42,976 nt of DNA. It comes from Oscillospiraceae bacterium (lineage in GTDB: Bacteria > Bacillota > Clostridia > Oscillospirales > Acutalibacteraceae). Position numbers and translations under genes: made by a program. Positions within the stretch are counted from its first letter, which is position 1, and every line of letters starts with the position of its first letter. Location: positions 1 to 42,976 of the forward strand of contig SVPZ01000024.1 in assembly GCA_015065605.1 (NCBI GenBank), written 5' to 3'. The notes under the pieces are model-generated. The model had not been told where the DNA came from. It worked only from the letters and a program-made list of their open reading frames with translations, and did not search any database. Below are positions 30,718 to 39,788 of this stretch, in pieces.

Positions 30718-30747
30718 TTGACTAATTATATATAATAGTAGTATAAT
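30718..30747 (+). promoter_or_regulatory. Promoter of the EIIC-nth-pdxK-MATE operon
   Basis: TTGACT (30718-30723), 18 bp, TATAAT (30742-30747), in an AT-rich stretch with further TATAAT-like hexamers. Confidence 0.55.
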
Positions 30748-30814
30748 AAAATAGTATATGATGGAATAGTATCATTTTTTTATCGGTAAAACAAACTCAC
30801 AGGAGTAAGAGGAA

Positions 30815-31858
30815 ATGAAAAAAATATTTAACCGCATATTTATCGACGGACTTTCGGGTATGGCTCTCGGCCTTTTTGCCACTCTTATTATAGGTACAAT
30901 TTTAAGTCAGATTGCATCCTTTATTCCCGGTGTAGTCGGCACCTATCTTGGCTACGTGGCAAGTTTTTCAAAAACCATAACCGGTGCAGGTATAGGTGTT
31001 GGTGTCGCCTCAAAATTAAAGGCTTCTCCCTTAACCACCGTTTCTGCCGCCGTATGCGGTATGATTGGCGCCTTCCCCATTATTGAAGCAGGAAAATTTG
31101 CTTTCGGCGCGCCCGGTGAACCCTTAGGCGCATTTATCGCCGCTTACATAGCCGTTGAAATCGGCGCTCTCGTTTCGGGCAAAACAAAGGTTGATATAAT
31201 CGTAACCCCTCTTTGCTGTATAGTTGCAGGCAGTCTTGCCGCCTTCCTTATCGGCCCTTATATTTCCGCCGCTATGAAGTGGCTTGGAAATCTTGTAAAC
31301 GTTAACGTTGATAAATATCCCGTTATCGGCGGTATGATAGTTTCGGTAGTTATGGGTATTTTCTTAACCCTCCCCATTTCAAGCGCCGCAATAGGTGTTT
31401 CAATGGGGCTGAGCGGTCTTGCCGCAGGCGCCGCTACCATAGGCTGTTGCTGTAATATGGTAGGATTTGCAGTTATAAGCTACCGCGAAAACAAATTCGG
31501 CGGTCTTATGGCTCAGGGTCTTGGCACCTCGATGCTTCAGATGCCCAATATCGTTCGTCATCCGCAGATTTGGTTGCCTTCGATTTTCGCAAGTGCCATT
31601 TTAGGCCCCATTGCTTCGGCGGTATTTAAAATGGTAAGCACCCCCGTAGGTTCGGGTATGGGAAGCGCAGGACTGGTTGGTCAGTTCGCCGCTTTCGGCG
31701 CTATGTGCGATAACGGAATGACCTCGGTTAAGGCTTTGCTTTTAATCGCTTTAATGCACTTTATTCTTCCTGCCGTAGTTTCTCTTGCCTTTAGTGAAGG
31801 TATGCGAAAAATAGGAATGATTAAAAACGGCTATATGTCCCTTAAGAACAATGACTAA
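30815..31858 (+). CDS. PTS EIIC-like membrane protein (PTS_EIIC_2 type)
   Basis: 347 residues, about nine membrane spans, rich in Gly and Ala. Segments such as GAGIGVGVASKLKASPLTTVSAAVCGMIGAFP and GMIVSVVMGIFLTLPISSAAIGVSMGL match the stand-alone PTS transporter IIC family (PF13303 type). No EIIA or EIIB gene is near, so it probably is not a phosphotransferase permease in the usual sense; substrate unknown. AGGAGTAAGAGG precedes the start. It overlaps nth by 8 bp. Confidence 0.78.
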   Translation: MKKIFNRIFIDGLSGMALGLFATLIIGTILSQIASFIPGVVGTYLGYVASFSKTITGAGIGVGVASKLKASPLTTVSAAVCGMIGAFPIIEAGKFAFGAPGEPLGAFIAAYIAVEIGALVSGKTKVDIIVTPLCCIVAGSLAAFLIGPYISAAMKWLGNLVNVNVDKYPVIGGMIVSVVMGIFLTLPISSAAIGVSMGLSGLAAGAATIGCCCNMVGFAVISYRENKFGGLMAQGLGTSMLQMPNIVRHPQIWLPSIFASAILGPIASAVFKMVSTPVGSGMGSAGLVGQFAAFGAMCDNGMTSVKALLLIALMHFILPAVVSLAFSEGMRKIGMIKNGYMSLKNND

Positions 31859-32477
31859 AAAAGAACGCGCGATTTTATGTGTCGAGGCTTTTGAAAAAGA
31901 ATATCCCGATGCAATATGCTCATTAAACTATAAAAATCCATTTGAACTTTTAATTGCAACACGTCTTTCCGCCCAATGCACAGATGCAAGGGTAAATATG
32001 GTCACCCCTGCACTTTTTGAGCGATTTCCCGACTGCTACGCTTTGGCAAACGCCCCTTTAAGCGAGGTTGAGGCTTTAATCAAAACCTGCGGTCTTTATA
32101 AAAGCAAGGCAAAAAGTCTTGTGGAAATAGGAAAAATGCTCTGCAGTGATTTTGGCGGGAAAATTCCCGACACCATTGAAGAATTAACCAAACTTCCCGG
32201 TGTAGGCAGAAAAACCGCAAATCTTGTTTGCGGTGATATTTACGGCAAGCCCGCCGTAGTTGCAGACACTCATTTTATAAGGCTTTCAAACAGACTTGGT
32301 TTTATAAATACCAAAGACCCTTTTAAAGCGGAAATGGATATGCGAAAAATACTTCCCGCTGATAAATCAAACGATTTTTGTCACAGATGTGTGCTTCACG
32401 GAAGAAAGGTATGTACCGCCCGTAAAGCATTCTGTGAAAACTGTGTACTTAACGAATTTTGTCCCAAGAAGGTGTAA
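31851..32477 (+). CDS. nth: Endonuclease III
   Basis: 208 residues. HhH motif LPGVGRKTANLV with catalytic Lys121, catalytic Asp139 in VADTHFIRLSNRLG, and the 4Fe-4S ligands in CTARKAFCENCVLNEFC (C-x6-C-x2-C-x5-C). A DNA glycosylase/AP lyase for oxidised pyrimidines in base excision repair. The ATG lies inside the EIIC gene, so coupled. Confidence 0.95.
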   Translation: MTKKERAILCVEAFEKEYPDAICSLNYKNPFELLIATRLSAQCTDARVNMVTPALFERFPDCYALANAPLSEVEALIKTCGLYKSKAKSLVEIGKMLCSDFGGKIPDTIEELTKLPGVGRKTANLVCGDIYGKPAVVADTHFIRLSNRLGFINTKDPFKAEMDMRKILPADKSNDFCHRCVLHGRKVCTARKAFCENCVLNEFCPKKV

Positions 32478-32483
32478 AGAATT

Positions 32484-33320
32484 ATGTCCCAAAAAAGAGT
32501 AGTAGCCATTCACGATATTTCCTGTTTCGGAAAATGCTCACTTACCGTGGCTCTGCCGATTATATCTGCCTGCGGCGCTGAATGTTCCGTAATACCCACC
32601 GCCGTTTTATCTACACACACAGGCGGATTTTCGGGTTATACGTTCCGAGATTTAACCGAAGATATTTTACCCGTTGCTTCTCACTGGAGAAAAGAAGGCA
32701 TAACCGCCGATATTTTCTACAGCGGATATTTGGGCTCTAAAGGGCAGGCTGAAATAGTTAAGCGTACGGTAGAAATGCTAAAAACTCAGCAGAGTATGGT
32801 TATCGTTGATCCTGCTATGGCTGATTTCGGCAGACTTTATAAAGGTTTTGAGGATGATTTTCCTCTTGCTATGCTCTCCCTTTGCCAGACCGCCGATATA
32901 ATAGTTCCCAACATAACCGAAGCCGCCATGCTTACGGGTATGGAGTATCTTGAACCCCCATACAGCGAGGAATATATCGAAAAACTCATCCGCCGCACCC
33001 ACGAACTTACGGGCGCCGACGTCGTTCTTACGGGCGTGTGCTTTGATGACCGAAGAATAGGCGCCGCTATTTGCGAAAAGGGCGAAATCCGCTATGCGCT
33101 TACACGCAGAGTTGATGCTATTTATCACGGCACAGGCGACGTTTTCGCAAGCGCTATGATAGGAGCAATTCTTAACGACCGCTCACTGCAGGCGGCGGTA
33201 CAGATAGCCGTCAACTTCACCCGCGAATCAATTGAAAAAACCATCGACGAAAACCCCGAAAGAGAGTATGGCGTCAACTTTGAATCCGCCCTACCCGAAC
33301 TGTTTAAGGTACTTGAATAA
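32484..33320 (+). CDS. pdxK: Pyridoxamine/pyridoxal kinase
   Basis: 278 residues. The PdxY/PdxK-type N-terminus VVAIHDISCFGKCSLTVALPIISACG, THTGGFSGYTFRDL, and the ribokinase-fold ATP/anion-hole motif near HGTGDVFASAMIGAIL (Asp in GTGD as the catalytic base) are present. It phosphorylates B6 vitamers in salvage. It follows nth by 6 bp, with AAGGTG as ribosome binding site. Confidence 0.9.
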   Translation: MSQKRVVAIHDISCFGKCSLTVALPIISACGAECSVIPTAVLSTHTGGFSGYTFRDLTEDILPVASHWRKEGITADIFYSGYLGSKGQAEIVKRTVEMLKTQQSMVIVDPAMADFGRLYKGFEDDFPLAMLSLCQTADIIVPNITEAAMLTGMEYLEPPYSEEYIEKLIRRTHELTGADVVLTGVCFDDRRIGAAICEKGEIRYALTRRVDAIYHGTGDVFASAMIGAILNDRSLQAAVQIAVNFTRESIEKTIDENPEREYGVNFESALPELFKVLE

Positions 33321-33322
33321 TT

Positions 33323-34726
33323 ATGTCTTCACTTTCTCTAAAAAAAATAAAAAACACTTTAATAGGCGATAAAAACTTTTATTCCAAGGTTTTTATAATA
33401 CTTATACCTATGATAGTGCAAAATACGGTAACCAACGTAGTCAGTCTTCTTGATAACGTTATGGTAGGACGGGTAGGCACAATTCAGATGTCTGCCGTTG
33501 CCGTTGTCAATCAGCTTCTTTTCGTATTCTCCCTTTGTATTTTCGGCGGACTTGCAGGAGCAGGTATTTTCTCCGCCCAATTTGCAGGCGCAAAAGACGA
33601 CGACGGTATGCGCTACTGCTTCCGTATGAAGTGCTACGTAGGTATTTTAATGCTTATTTTGGCATTCGTTATATTTCTTCTTTTCCCCGATAAGCTGATA
33701 AGCGCTTATCTTGCGGAGGGTACGTCTTATGAGGATGCCGCCGCTACTCTCTATTACGGAAAGCAATATCTTTTTATAATGCTTATCGGTCTTATTCCCT
33801 TTGCCCTTTCTCAGATTTACTCAAGCACTTTAAGAGAACTTGGCGAAACAAAACTCCCTATGATTGCAACGGTAATTGCAATTATTACAAATCTCGTATT
33901 CAACTATTTATTAATATTCGGCAAATTTGGTTTTCCGAAACTCGGAGTTGCGGGTGCCGCTGTTGCCACCGTTCTTTCCCGTTACGTTGAAGCGCTTATT
34001 ATTATGATTTTCACCCACACAAAAGCAAAACGCTTTACCTTTGTAAAGGGTGTTTACGCCTCACCGAAAATCCCCGTGAGCCTTTCAAAAAAGATTATCC
34101 GTTCAGGTTTCCCCTTGCTTATTAACGAGTTTTTATGGTCGCTTTCAATGGCAATGCTTTTGCAGTGCTACTCGGTTCGAGGCTTGCACGTTGTTGCCGC
34201 TTCCAATATTGCGGGAACCGCAGCCAATCTTTTTAACGTTGCCTTTATTTCGATGGGCGGCGCCCTTTCCATTATGCTCGGTCAGGCTCTTGGCGCGGGA
34301 AACAACGAAAAAGCGAAAGATATGGTATGGAAGCTTATTTCCCTTTCGGTATTTTTAAGTATTATTATGGGAAGTCTTCTCGCCCTTTTATCAAAGGCGT
34401 TCCCCCTTATGTATAATACCGAAAGTGACGTTCGCCATATCGCAACCTATTTCCTTTTGATTTTGGCGCTTATAATGCCCGTAAATGCATTTTCACACTG
34501 CTGTTATTTTATTATGAGAAGCGGTGGACGTACCATTATAACCTTCCTTTTCGACAGCGTTATTATGTGGGGTGTAAATATTCCCATTGCCTTTGCTCTT
34601 TCCAGTCATACAAATCTTAATATCGTTACCGTTTATCTGCTTGTTCAGTCGCTTGATATTATAAAATGTATTTTAGGTTTTATTCTCGTTAAAAAAGGCA
34701 TATGGATAAGAAATATAGTTAAATAA
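33323..34726 (+). CDS. MATE family multidrug/Na+ antiporter
   Basis: 467 residues with 12 spans in two repeats. N-terminal VTNVVSLLDNVMVGRVGTIQMSAVAVVNQ and QIYSSTLRELGETKLPM are MATE-typical. Efflux of organic cations by Na+ or H+ exchange is the family role; the substrate is unknown. It begins 2 bp after pdxK. The 3' end overlaps that of spoIID by 8 bp, convergent, with no terminator visible between them. Confidence 0.9.
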   Translation: MSSLSLKKIKNTLIGDKNFYSKVFIILIPMIVQNTVTNVVSLLDNVMVGRVGTIQMSAVAVVNQLLFVFSLCIFGGLAGAGIFSAQFAGAKDDDGMRYCFRMKCYVGILMLILAFVIFLLFPDKLISAYLAEGTSYEDAAATLYYGKQYLFIMLIGLIPFALSQIYSSTLRELGETKLPMIATVIAIITNLVFNYLLIFGKFGFPKLGVAGAAVATVLSRYVEALIIMIFTHTKAKRFTFVKGVYASPKIPVSLSKKIIRSGFPLLINEFLWSLSMAMLLQCYSVRGLHVVAASNIAGTAANLFNVAFISMGGALSIMLGQALGAGNNEKAKDMVWKLISLSVFLSIIMGSLLALLSKAFPLMYNTESDVRHIATYFLLILALIMPVNAFSHCCYFIMRSGGRTIITFLFDSVIMWGVNIPIAFALSSHTNLNIVTVYLLVQSLDIIKCILGFILVKKGIWIRNIVK

Positions 34727-35651
34727 TTTCTGTTCCTTTATAGTACCACTTAAGAATTTCTTTATAACTGTTTCCCTGTTGCGCCATATAGTTGGCTCCG
34801 TACTGACTCATACCTACAAGATGACCGTATCCGCGCACCGTAAAGGTAAAGACGTTATCCTTGGCGGTTACGTCAAAATTGGCGCTTCGAAGATTAAGCG
34901 CGCTTCTTATCTCCTTTCCCGTAAGGGTAATATCCCCGAATTTATAGGAAAGAACGGTACCGCTGTCACTATAAACGGGCGAAGAGAACCAGTCTTTCAG
35001 AGGAACGTCACTTATCTTTTCCAGTTTTTCGGTCAATTGCTCCTTTTTAAACTCAACGGTTGTCAGATAATTGGGGCTGAGCAAATCACCGACACTTTCT
35101 ACCGGAACAAGATAAGGATATTCCTTTCCCCATAAATTTTTGACGTTTTCGGTCTTTCCTCCCGAAATGGCAGTATAAAGCGTGAGGGCAATTTTGCCGT
35201 CATAGGTTACCGTCTGACCGAGAACAGAATCAACGGCGGAAAGTATTTTTTCGGTATATTCGCCTTCTTTTTCTCCCCATTTTTTACTTCTGCCTTCTTT
35301 ATTTATATAGGCTTGGTCGAGATTAGAATCGCTCGTTATGTCAAAATCCTCTTTTTTATTTTCGTTTTTACGCCACAAGGCAAAGGTATAGGCGGCAACG
35401 GTCTGGGCTTTTAAGGCTTCGATATGATAGGATGCGGGCATTTCCGCCGACACCACCCCTAAAATATAATCTCTTGCCGTTATAACGCTTATTTCACCCG
35501 ACTCCTTGTCCTTAAGACGAAAGGTAACCTCTTCCTTCTGGATTTGGCTTGATACCGGCTGAGCGCCCACTTCACCTTTAACAGAAGTCAGGGGAAGAAC
35601 TAAAAATATAAACGCAAGAAAAAGGCTTATCCATCCGTAAATACTTTTCAT
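34719..35651 (-). CDS. spoIID: Stage II sporulation protein D (SpoIID)
   Basis: 310 residues from the second ATG (35651), which has AAAGGATG at good spacing; the ATG at 35660 has the ribosome binding site too close. N-terminal membrane anchor, then YILGVVSAEMPASYHIEALKAQTVAAY with the catalytic Glu70, ISGGKTENVKNLWG, and GYGHLVGMSQYGANYMAQQG. A lytic transglycosylase that strips peptidoglycan stem-free chains during engulfment, working with SpoIIM and SpoIIP (not in the window). Confidence 0.93.
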   Translation of the reverse strand: MKSIYGWISLFLAFIFLVLPLTSVKGEVGAQPVSSQIQKEEVTFRLKDKESGEISVITARDYILGVVSAEMPASYHIEALKAQTVAAYTFALWRKNENKKEDFDITSDSNLDQAYINKEGRSKKWGEKEGEYTEKILSAVDSVLGQTVTYDGKIALTLYTAISGGKTENVKNLWGKEYPYLVPVESVGDLLSPNYLTTVEFKKEQLTEKLEKISDVPLKDWFSSPVYSDSGTVLSYKFGDITLTGKEIRSALNLRSANFDVTAKDNVFTFTVRGYGHLVGMSQYGANYMAQQGNSYKEILKWYYKGTEII

Positions 35652-35709
35652 ACACTTCATCCTTTAAACAAATTTTACTATATACTATGAATCACGGGAG
35701 CAAATTATT

Positions 35710-36507
35710 ATGAAAACCAAAAATCTGTTTATTTTTTCTCTTTGTTTAGCGGTTATATGCACCGCCATAAGAACTGCCACCATACTATACGCTACCGAGG
35801 GCACTACGGGATTTTTTATCGCCCGACTTTCAGGTCTTGGCATCTTTTTAAGCATAGCGGTTTTTCTTTTAACCGTCACAGCATTCATTTTTGCCTTTTT
35901 TGCCGACAAAAAGCCTTCCGTAAACTTTAAACTAAATCCCCTAAGCGGCACACTCTCAATTATCTGCGGTATTATAACGCTTCTTTATCCCATTCTTTAT
36001 AAGGCTCCCTCATTAATCGGTTGGCAGAATAATCTGACTTTATTTTTCGCTTTTCTTTCGGGACTATGGTTTGCTTTATACGGAATTTCTGCCTTTATCA
36101 ACATAAAAATTCCTCCCATTTCCTGTGTTGTTCCGATGTTTTATTATTTAATGCGACTGGTACTCGTTTTCACTTCCTTTAGTTCTTCGGCTCTTGTGGC
36201 TGAGCACGTTTTTTCTCTTTCCTACCGTTGTGCGCTTCTCGTATTTATGCTTATGTTTTTAAGAATTTGCGGAGGATTTACCTCAAAACGCACCTTAAAA
36301 TTCTTTCTGCCGGTAAGCGTTACTACTTTTATTCTGACCTTTGTCAGTGTAATCAGCCGTCTTATCGTGCATTTTTCCTTAGGTGACGCATTTATTCACG
36401 GCGATATTCCCGTTGACTATGACGGCATAGCATTATGCCTTTTCATACTACCTATGACCTATAATATTCTTAAAAAAGAAAGCGAGGAAACAGAAAATGG
36501 ATTTTAG
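35710..36507 (+). CDS. Polytopic membrane protein of unknown function
   Basis: 265 residues with about seven hydrophobic spans and little extramembrane sequence; no family recognised. GGGAG precedes the ATG. Divergent from spoIID across a 58-bp gap and overlapping the DUF5058 gene by 11 bp, so first gene of a four-gene operon that ends with an M20 peptidase. It may be an accessory subunit of the predicted transporter encoded by the next two genes (inference from coupling only). Confidence 0.7.
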   Translation: MKTKNLFIFSLCLAVICTAIRTATILYATEGTTGFFIARLSGLGIFLSIAVFLLTVTAFIFAFFADKKPSVNFKLNPLSGTLSIICGIITLLYPILYKAPSLIGWQNNLTLFFAFLSGLWFALYGISAFINIKIPPISCVVPMFYYLMRLVLVFTSFSSSALVAEHVFSLSYRCALLVFMLMFLRICGGFTSKRTLKFFLPVSVTTFILTFVSVISRLIVHFSLGDAFIHGDIPVDYDGIALCLFILPMTYNILKKESEETENGF

Positions 36508-37303
36508 CGTTAATTCCCCCATAATCTTCATTCTGGTCGGCATCATTATTTTAGCGGTACTCGGCCAATCGGTATTCTTCCTTATTCGCGCTTTAAAACG
36601 CGCAAAAGAAAAAGGAATGGATATGAGCAAAATCAAAAAGACTGTTTCGGGCTCTGCCATTGCCACCATTGCCCCTGCGGTATCTATTCTGGTTGGTGTG
36701 GTTACCCTTTCAAAAAGCCTTGGTATTGCTTTACCGTGGTTAAGACTTTCGGTAATCGGTTCTCTGTCTTATGAAACCATTGCCGCCGAGCGCGCAGTAA
36801 GCGGACTCGGACAGGGACTTGGACAGCAAATAAGCGACCCCGCCGCTTTCGTCACGGTAGCGTGGGTTATGACTCTCGGTATTTTAGTTGGACTTATTCT
36901 CGCTCCCGTTCTCACAAAGAGAATTCAGGGCGGTATGAATAAAATCGGTATGAAGGATAAAAAATGGGCGGAAACCTTTAATAACGCAATGTTTTTAGGT
37001 ATGATTTCCGCATTTTTAGGCTTCGTATTCTCCCACGTTTCACGTCTTTGGGACGAGGGCGCCCGTGAAGTGACCGAAAAGGTGCTTCAAAATGACGGCA
37101 CCTATATTGAAAACGTAACAACCTATTCAAGCACCTCGGGACTTATTCCCGTATGCGTAATGGCTGTTTCAGCATTGCTTATGGCTATTTGCGGTGTGGT
37201 TGCAAAGGTATTTCATCAGCGTTGGATGAACGACTATGCTCTGCCCATTTCACTTATCGGCGGTATGGCTTGCGCCATTCCCTTTACCGCCTGGTTATCT
37301 TAA
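36497..37303 (+). CDS. DUF5058 family membrane protein
   Basis: 268 residues, about six spans. The N-terminal NSPIIFILVGIIILAVLGQSVFFLIRALKRAKEKGMD, then SGSAIATIAPAVSILVGVVTLSKSLGIALPWLRLSVIGSLSYET, is the pattern I associate with DUF5058 proteins. No function is established. The coupled 226-residue membrane protein and M20 peptidase suggest a two-subunit permease for a small peptide or amide substrate (inference). Confidence 0.75.
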   Translation: MDFSVNSPIIFILVGIIILAVLGQSVFFLIRALKRAKEKGMDMSKIKKTVSGSAIATIAPAVSILVGVVTLSKSLGIALPWLRLSVIGSLSYETIAAERAVSGLGQGLGQQISDPAAFVTVAWVMTLGILVGLILAPVLTKRIQGGMNKIGMKDKKWAETFNNAMFLGMISAFLGFVFSHVSRLWDEGAREVTEKVLQNDGTYIENVTTYSSTSGLIPVCVMAVSALLMAICGVVAKVFHQRWMNDYALPISLIGGMACAIPFTAWLS

Positions 37304-37320
37304 AAAAGGGGGTTTTAATA

Positions 37321-38001
37321 ATGAAAGAAAAAACTAAACTCACCTATCTTGAAAGCGTTCACCGTGACGGAAGAATATGGGGACTCTCCCTTTTAGTGCT
37401 TATTCTTCTTTTCCCCACCGCGCTATGTCTTATTTACGGCGTACTTCCAAAATGGGATGCATTTTTCAAAGCGCTTCTTGCAGTTCTACCTATGTACTGG
37501 GCTGTTGGAATAGTTGAAATCTTTACCTACGTTCCCATGCTTGGAGCGGGAGGAGCATATCTTTCCTTCGTTACGGGAAATATCTCTAACCTGAAGCTTC
37601 CCGTTGCCGTTGACGCTATGGAAAAGGCAGAGGTTAAGTCAACCAGCGAGGAAGGTGAAATTATTTCTACCATTTCTATTGCCGTATCAAGTATCGTTAC
37701 AACGATTATAATTATCGTAGGCGTAATTCTTCTCGTTACGGTTGAGCCTATTGGCGCATTTTTGAGTTCCCCCGTTTTACAGCCCGCCTTTGACCAGATT
37801 CTTCCTGCTCTCTTCGGCGGTCTTGCGGTAGTATTCATATCTAAAAATCTAAAGCTTAGTATCGCGCCCATTATTCTTATGTTGGGACTTTTCATTTTCG
37901 TTCCTGCGCTTAACGAAGGCACGGTAGGCATTATGGTTCCCGTAGGCGTTATATTTACAGTAATAGTTTCAAGAATTATGTATAAAAAAGGAATGATTTA
38001 A
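37321..38001 (+). CDS. Membrane protein paired with DUF5058
   Basis: 226 residues, about six spans, starting at the ATG with AAAAAAGGGGG upstream; the longer in-frame extension (from 37153) overlaps the DUF5058 gene and reads as shadow sequence. YLSFVTGNISNLKLPVAVDAMEKAEVKSTSEEGEIISTISIAVSS is a conserved-looking polar loop between spans. It is 17 bp after DUF5058 and directly abuts the peptidase gene. Likely the partner subunit of DUF5058. Confidence 0.75.
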   Translation: MKEKTKLTYLESVHRDGRIWGLSLLVLILLFPTALCLIYGVLPKWDAFFKALLAVLPMYWAVGIVEIFTYVPMLGAGGAYLSFVTGNISNLKLPVAVDAMEKAEVKSTSEEGEIISTISIAVSSIVTTIIIIVGVILLVTVEPIGAFLSSPVLQPAFDQILPALFGGLAVVFISKNLKLSIAPIILMLGLFIFVPALNEGTVGIMVPVGVIFTVIVSRIMYKKGMI

Positions 38002-39441
38002 TTGGATATTGTTCTTTATTGCTTAGCCGCTTTAGTTATAATTTTTCTTTTGGTTATAATTGTACGCACTCTGCTTTTTACTCCAAAAAACAATATAAAA
38101 GCAGACGATAACGAGGTTTCCTTCGAAAAAGAAAAAGCGGTGGAAAATTTACAAAAGCTTGTGCAGTTTAAAACCGTATCTTTTGACGAAAAGGAAAAAG
38201 AGGACGATAAGGAGTTCAGAGCGCTTCTTGACGCTTTACCCTCTCTTTATAAAAACGTTTTTAAAATCTGCGATACTTTGGAACTTGCAGACAGAGGACT
38301 GCTTATTCATTGGAAGGGCAAAAACAGTGAAAATCCTACCGTTTTAATGGCTCACTACGACGTCGTTCCCGTTAACGAGGAACTTTGGGAAAAGCCCGCC
38401 TTTGAGGGAATTATTGAAGACGGCGTACTTTGGGGCAGAGGTACCCTTGACACAAAGGTTACTTTAAATGCCGCGCTTTTTGCCGCCGACACCCTTATTG
38501 AAAAAGGTTTTATTCCAAAAAACGATATTTATTTTGCCTTTTCGGGCGGTGAAGAGGTCAACGGAATGGGCGCAGTAAATATCGTAAACTTCTTTAAAGA
38601 AAACAATATTAAAGTAAATATGGTGGTTGACGAGGGTGGCGCCGTGGTTAAGGACGTTTTCCCCGGTGTTAAGGAGTCTTGCGGACTTATCGGTATTGCC
38701 GAAAAAGGTATGATGAACGTTTCATATAACGCAAAATCTATGGGCGGACACGCCTCAGCGCCTAAGCCAAACACTCCCTTAATCAGACTAAGCAAAGCCA
38801 TTTTAAAGGTAGAAAAAAATCCCTTCAAAATGCACATTACAAAGCCTGTTGCCGAAATGTTTGACACTTTGGGACGTCACAGCAACTTCTTATACCGTAT
38901 GATTTTTGCTAATCTATGGCTTTTTGCGGGAGTGCTTGACGGCATTGCTAAAAAAGGCGGAGGAGAAATGAACGCTCTGCTTCGTACCACTACCGCTTTT
39001 ACGCAAAGTACGGGAAGCGCCGCACCAAACGTCATTCCCCCAAGCGCCGCTATAGTTTCCAATATGCGCCTTAATCCTGAGGACACTACCGACTCTGCTC
39101 TTGCTTATTTAAAAGAGGTAACCAAGGGTGAAAACGTAGAAATTGAAAAAATTATAGGCACTAACCCCAGCACCATTTCTGAAACGGGCTGTGAACAGTG
39201 GGACAGAATTGCCCAAGCGGTTGCTTCAACCTGGAAGGGTTGCATAGTTTCTCCCTATCTTATGGTACAATGCTCCGACAGCCGTCACTATAACGGATTT
39301 TCAAATCACGTTTACCGTTTTTCCGCTATGGACCTTACAAGTGAGGAACGTGCCACCATTCACGGCAATAACGAAAAAATCAGAATTGAAACAATACACA
39401 AAGCCGTAGAATTTTATATAAGACTTATAAATAAATGCTAA
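38002..39441 (+). CDS. M20 family metallopeptidase, membrane-anchored
   Basis: 479 residues. One N-terminal span (residues 3-27), then the M20 zinc-peptidase layout: MAHYDVVPV (His, Asp), RGTLDTK (bridging Asp), FSGGEEVNG (Glu-Glu), VVDEGG, a dimerisation lid domain, and the last ligand His in DSRHYNGFSNHVYRF. It resembles the carboxypeptidase S/PM20D1 branch, which acts on N-acyl amino acids or dipeptides. TTG start immediately after the upstream stop codon, with AAAAGGA as ribosome binding site. Last gene of the operon. Confidence 0.87.
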   Translation: MDIVLYCLAALVIIFLLVIIVRTLLFTPKNNIKADDNEVSFEKEKAVENLQKLVQFKTVSFDEKEKEDDKEFRALLDALPSLYKNVFKICDTLELADRGLLIHWKGKNSENPTVLMAHYDVVPVNEELWEKPAFEGIIEDGVLWGRGTLDTKVTLNAALFAADTLIEKGFIPKNDIYFAFSGGEEVNGMGAVNIVNFFKENNIKVNMVVDEGGAVVKDVFPGVKESCGLIGIAEKGMMNVSYNAKSMGGHASAPKPNTPLIRLSKAILKVEKNPFKMHITKPVAEMFDTLGRHSNFLYRMIFANLWLFAGVLDGIAKKGGGEMNALLRTTTAFTQSTGSAAPNVIPPSAAIVSNMRLNPEDTTDSALAYLKEVTKGENVEIEKIIGTNPSTISETGCEQWDRIAQAVASTWKGCIVSPYLMVQCSDSRHYNGFSNHVYRFSAMDLTSEERATIHGNNEKIRIETIHKAVEFYIRLINKC

Positions 39442-39444
39442 ATT

Positions 39445-39473
39445 AAAATCCCTCGGTTATTCCGAGGGATTTT
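39445..39473. terminator. Bidirectional terminator after the M20 gene
   Basis: AAAATCCCTCGG pairs with CCGAGGGATTTT around a 5-nt loop, with A/T tracts both sides. The convergent small gene (39457-39786) ends inside this stem: its last codons and stop use terminator sequence. Confidence 0.88.
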
Positions 39474-39786
39474 TTAGTCGGTCTATTGTGAATTTTACGG
39501 GAGAAAGGTTTTCGTTTCTTTCCTTTAAAATAAGACTGCTTAAAAACAGTTCATAATTGGCATTTTCATAAGAAAGATTGCAAAGGTCGGCAATTATATC
39601 TGCAAGTTTTTGATCGGCTTTTAAAAGTGTGGTTATTCCCTTTTTTGTATCCTCAATATAATCTTCCCCCAAAGTTTTGGTTATGGGATTTATTTGTTCC
39701 GCTTCCACAAAGCCTAATCGATACTGCTGTTGATTATTTAAAAAATCTTCACTTAAAAGTTTGGCTTTTTGATAAAATTCTTTCAT
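39457..39786 (-). CDS. Small hypothetical protein coupled to the GH-A glycosidase
   Basis: 109 residues, mostly helical and charged, no recognised family. TTGGAG lies inside the end of the upstream gene, 6 nt before the ATG, and the gap to the glycosidase is 2 bp, so it is translationally coupled. The C-terminal residues fall in the shared terminator. It could be a regulator or chaperone of the glycosidase, but nothing in the sequence shows this. Confidence 0.65.
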   Translation of the reverse strand: MKEFYQKAKLLSEDFLNNQQQYRLGFVEAEQINPITKTLGEDYIEDTKKGITTLLKADQKLADIIADLCNLSYENANYELFLSSLILKERNENLSPVKFTIDRLKNPSE

Positions 39787-39788
39787 AA

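Noticed and set aside
37153-37320. N-terminal extension of the 226-residue membrane protein
   Set aside because: It overlaps the DUF5058 coding sequence in another frame, is Cys/Arg-rich and unlike a membrane protein; the ATG at 37321 has a strong ribosome binding site.
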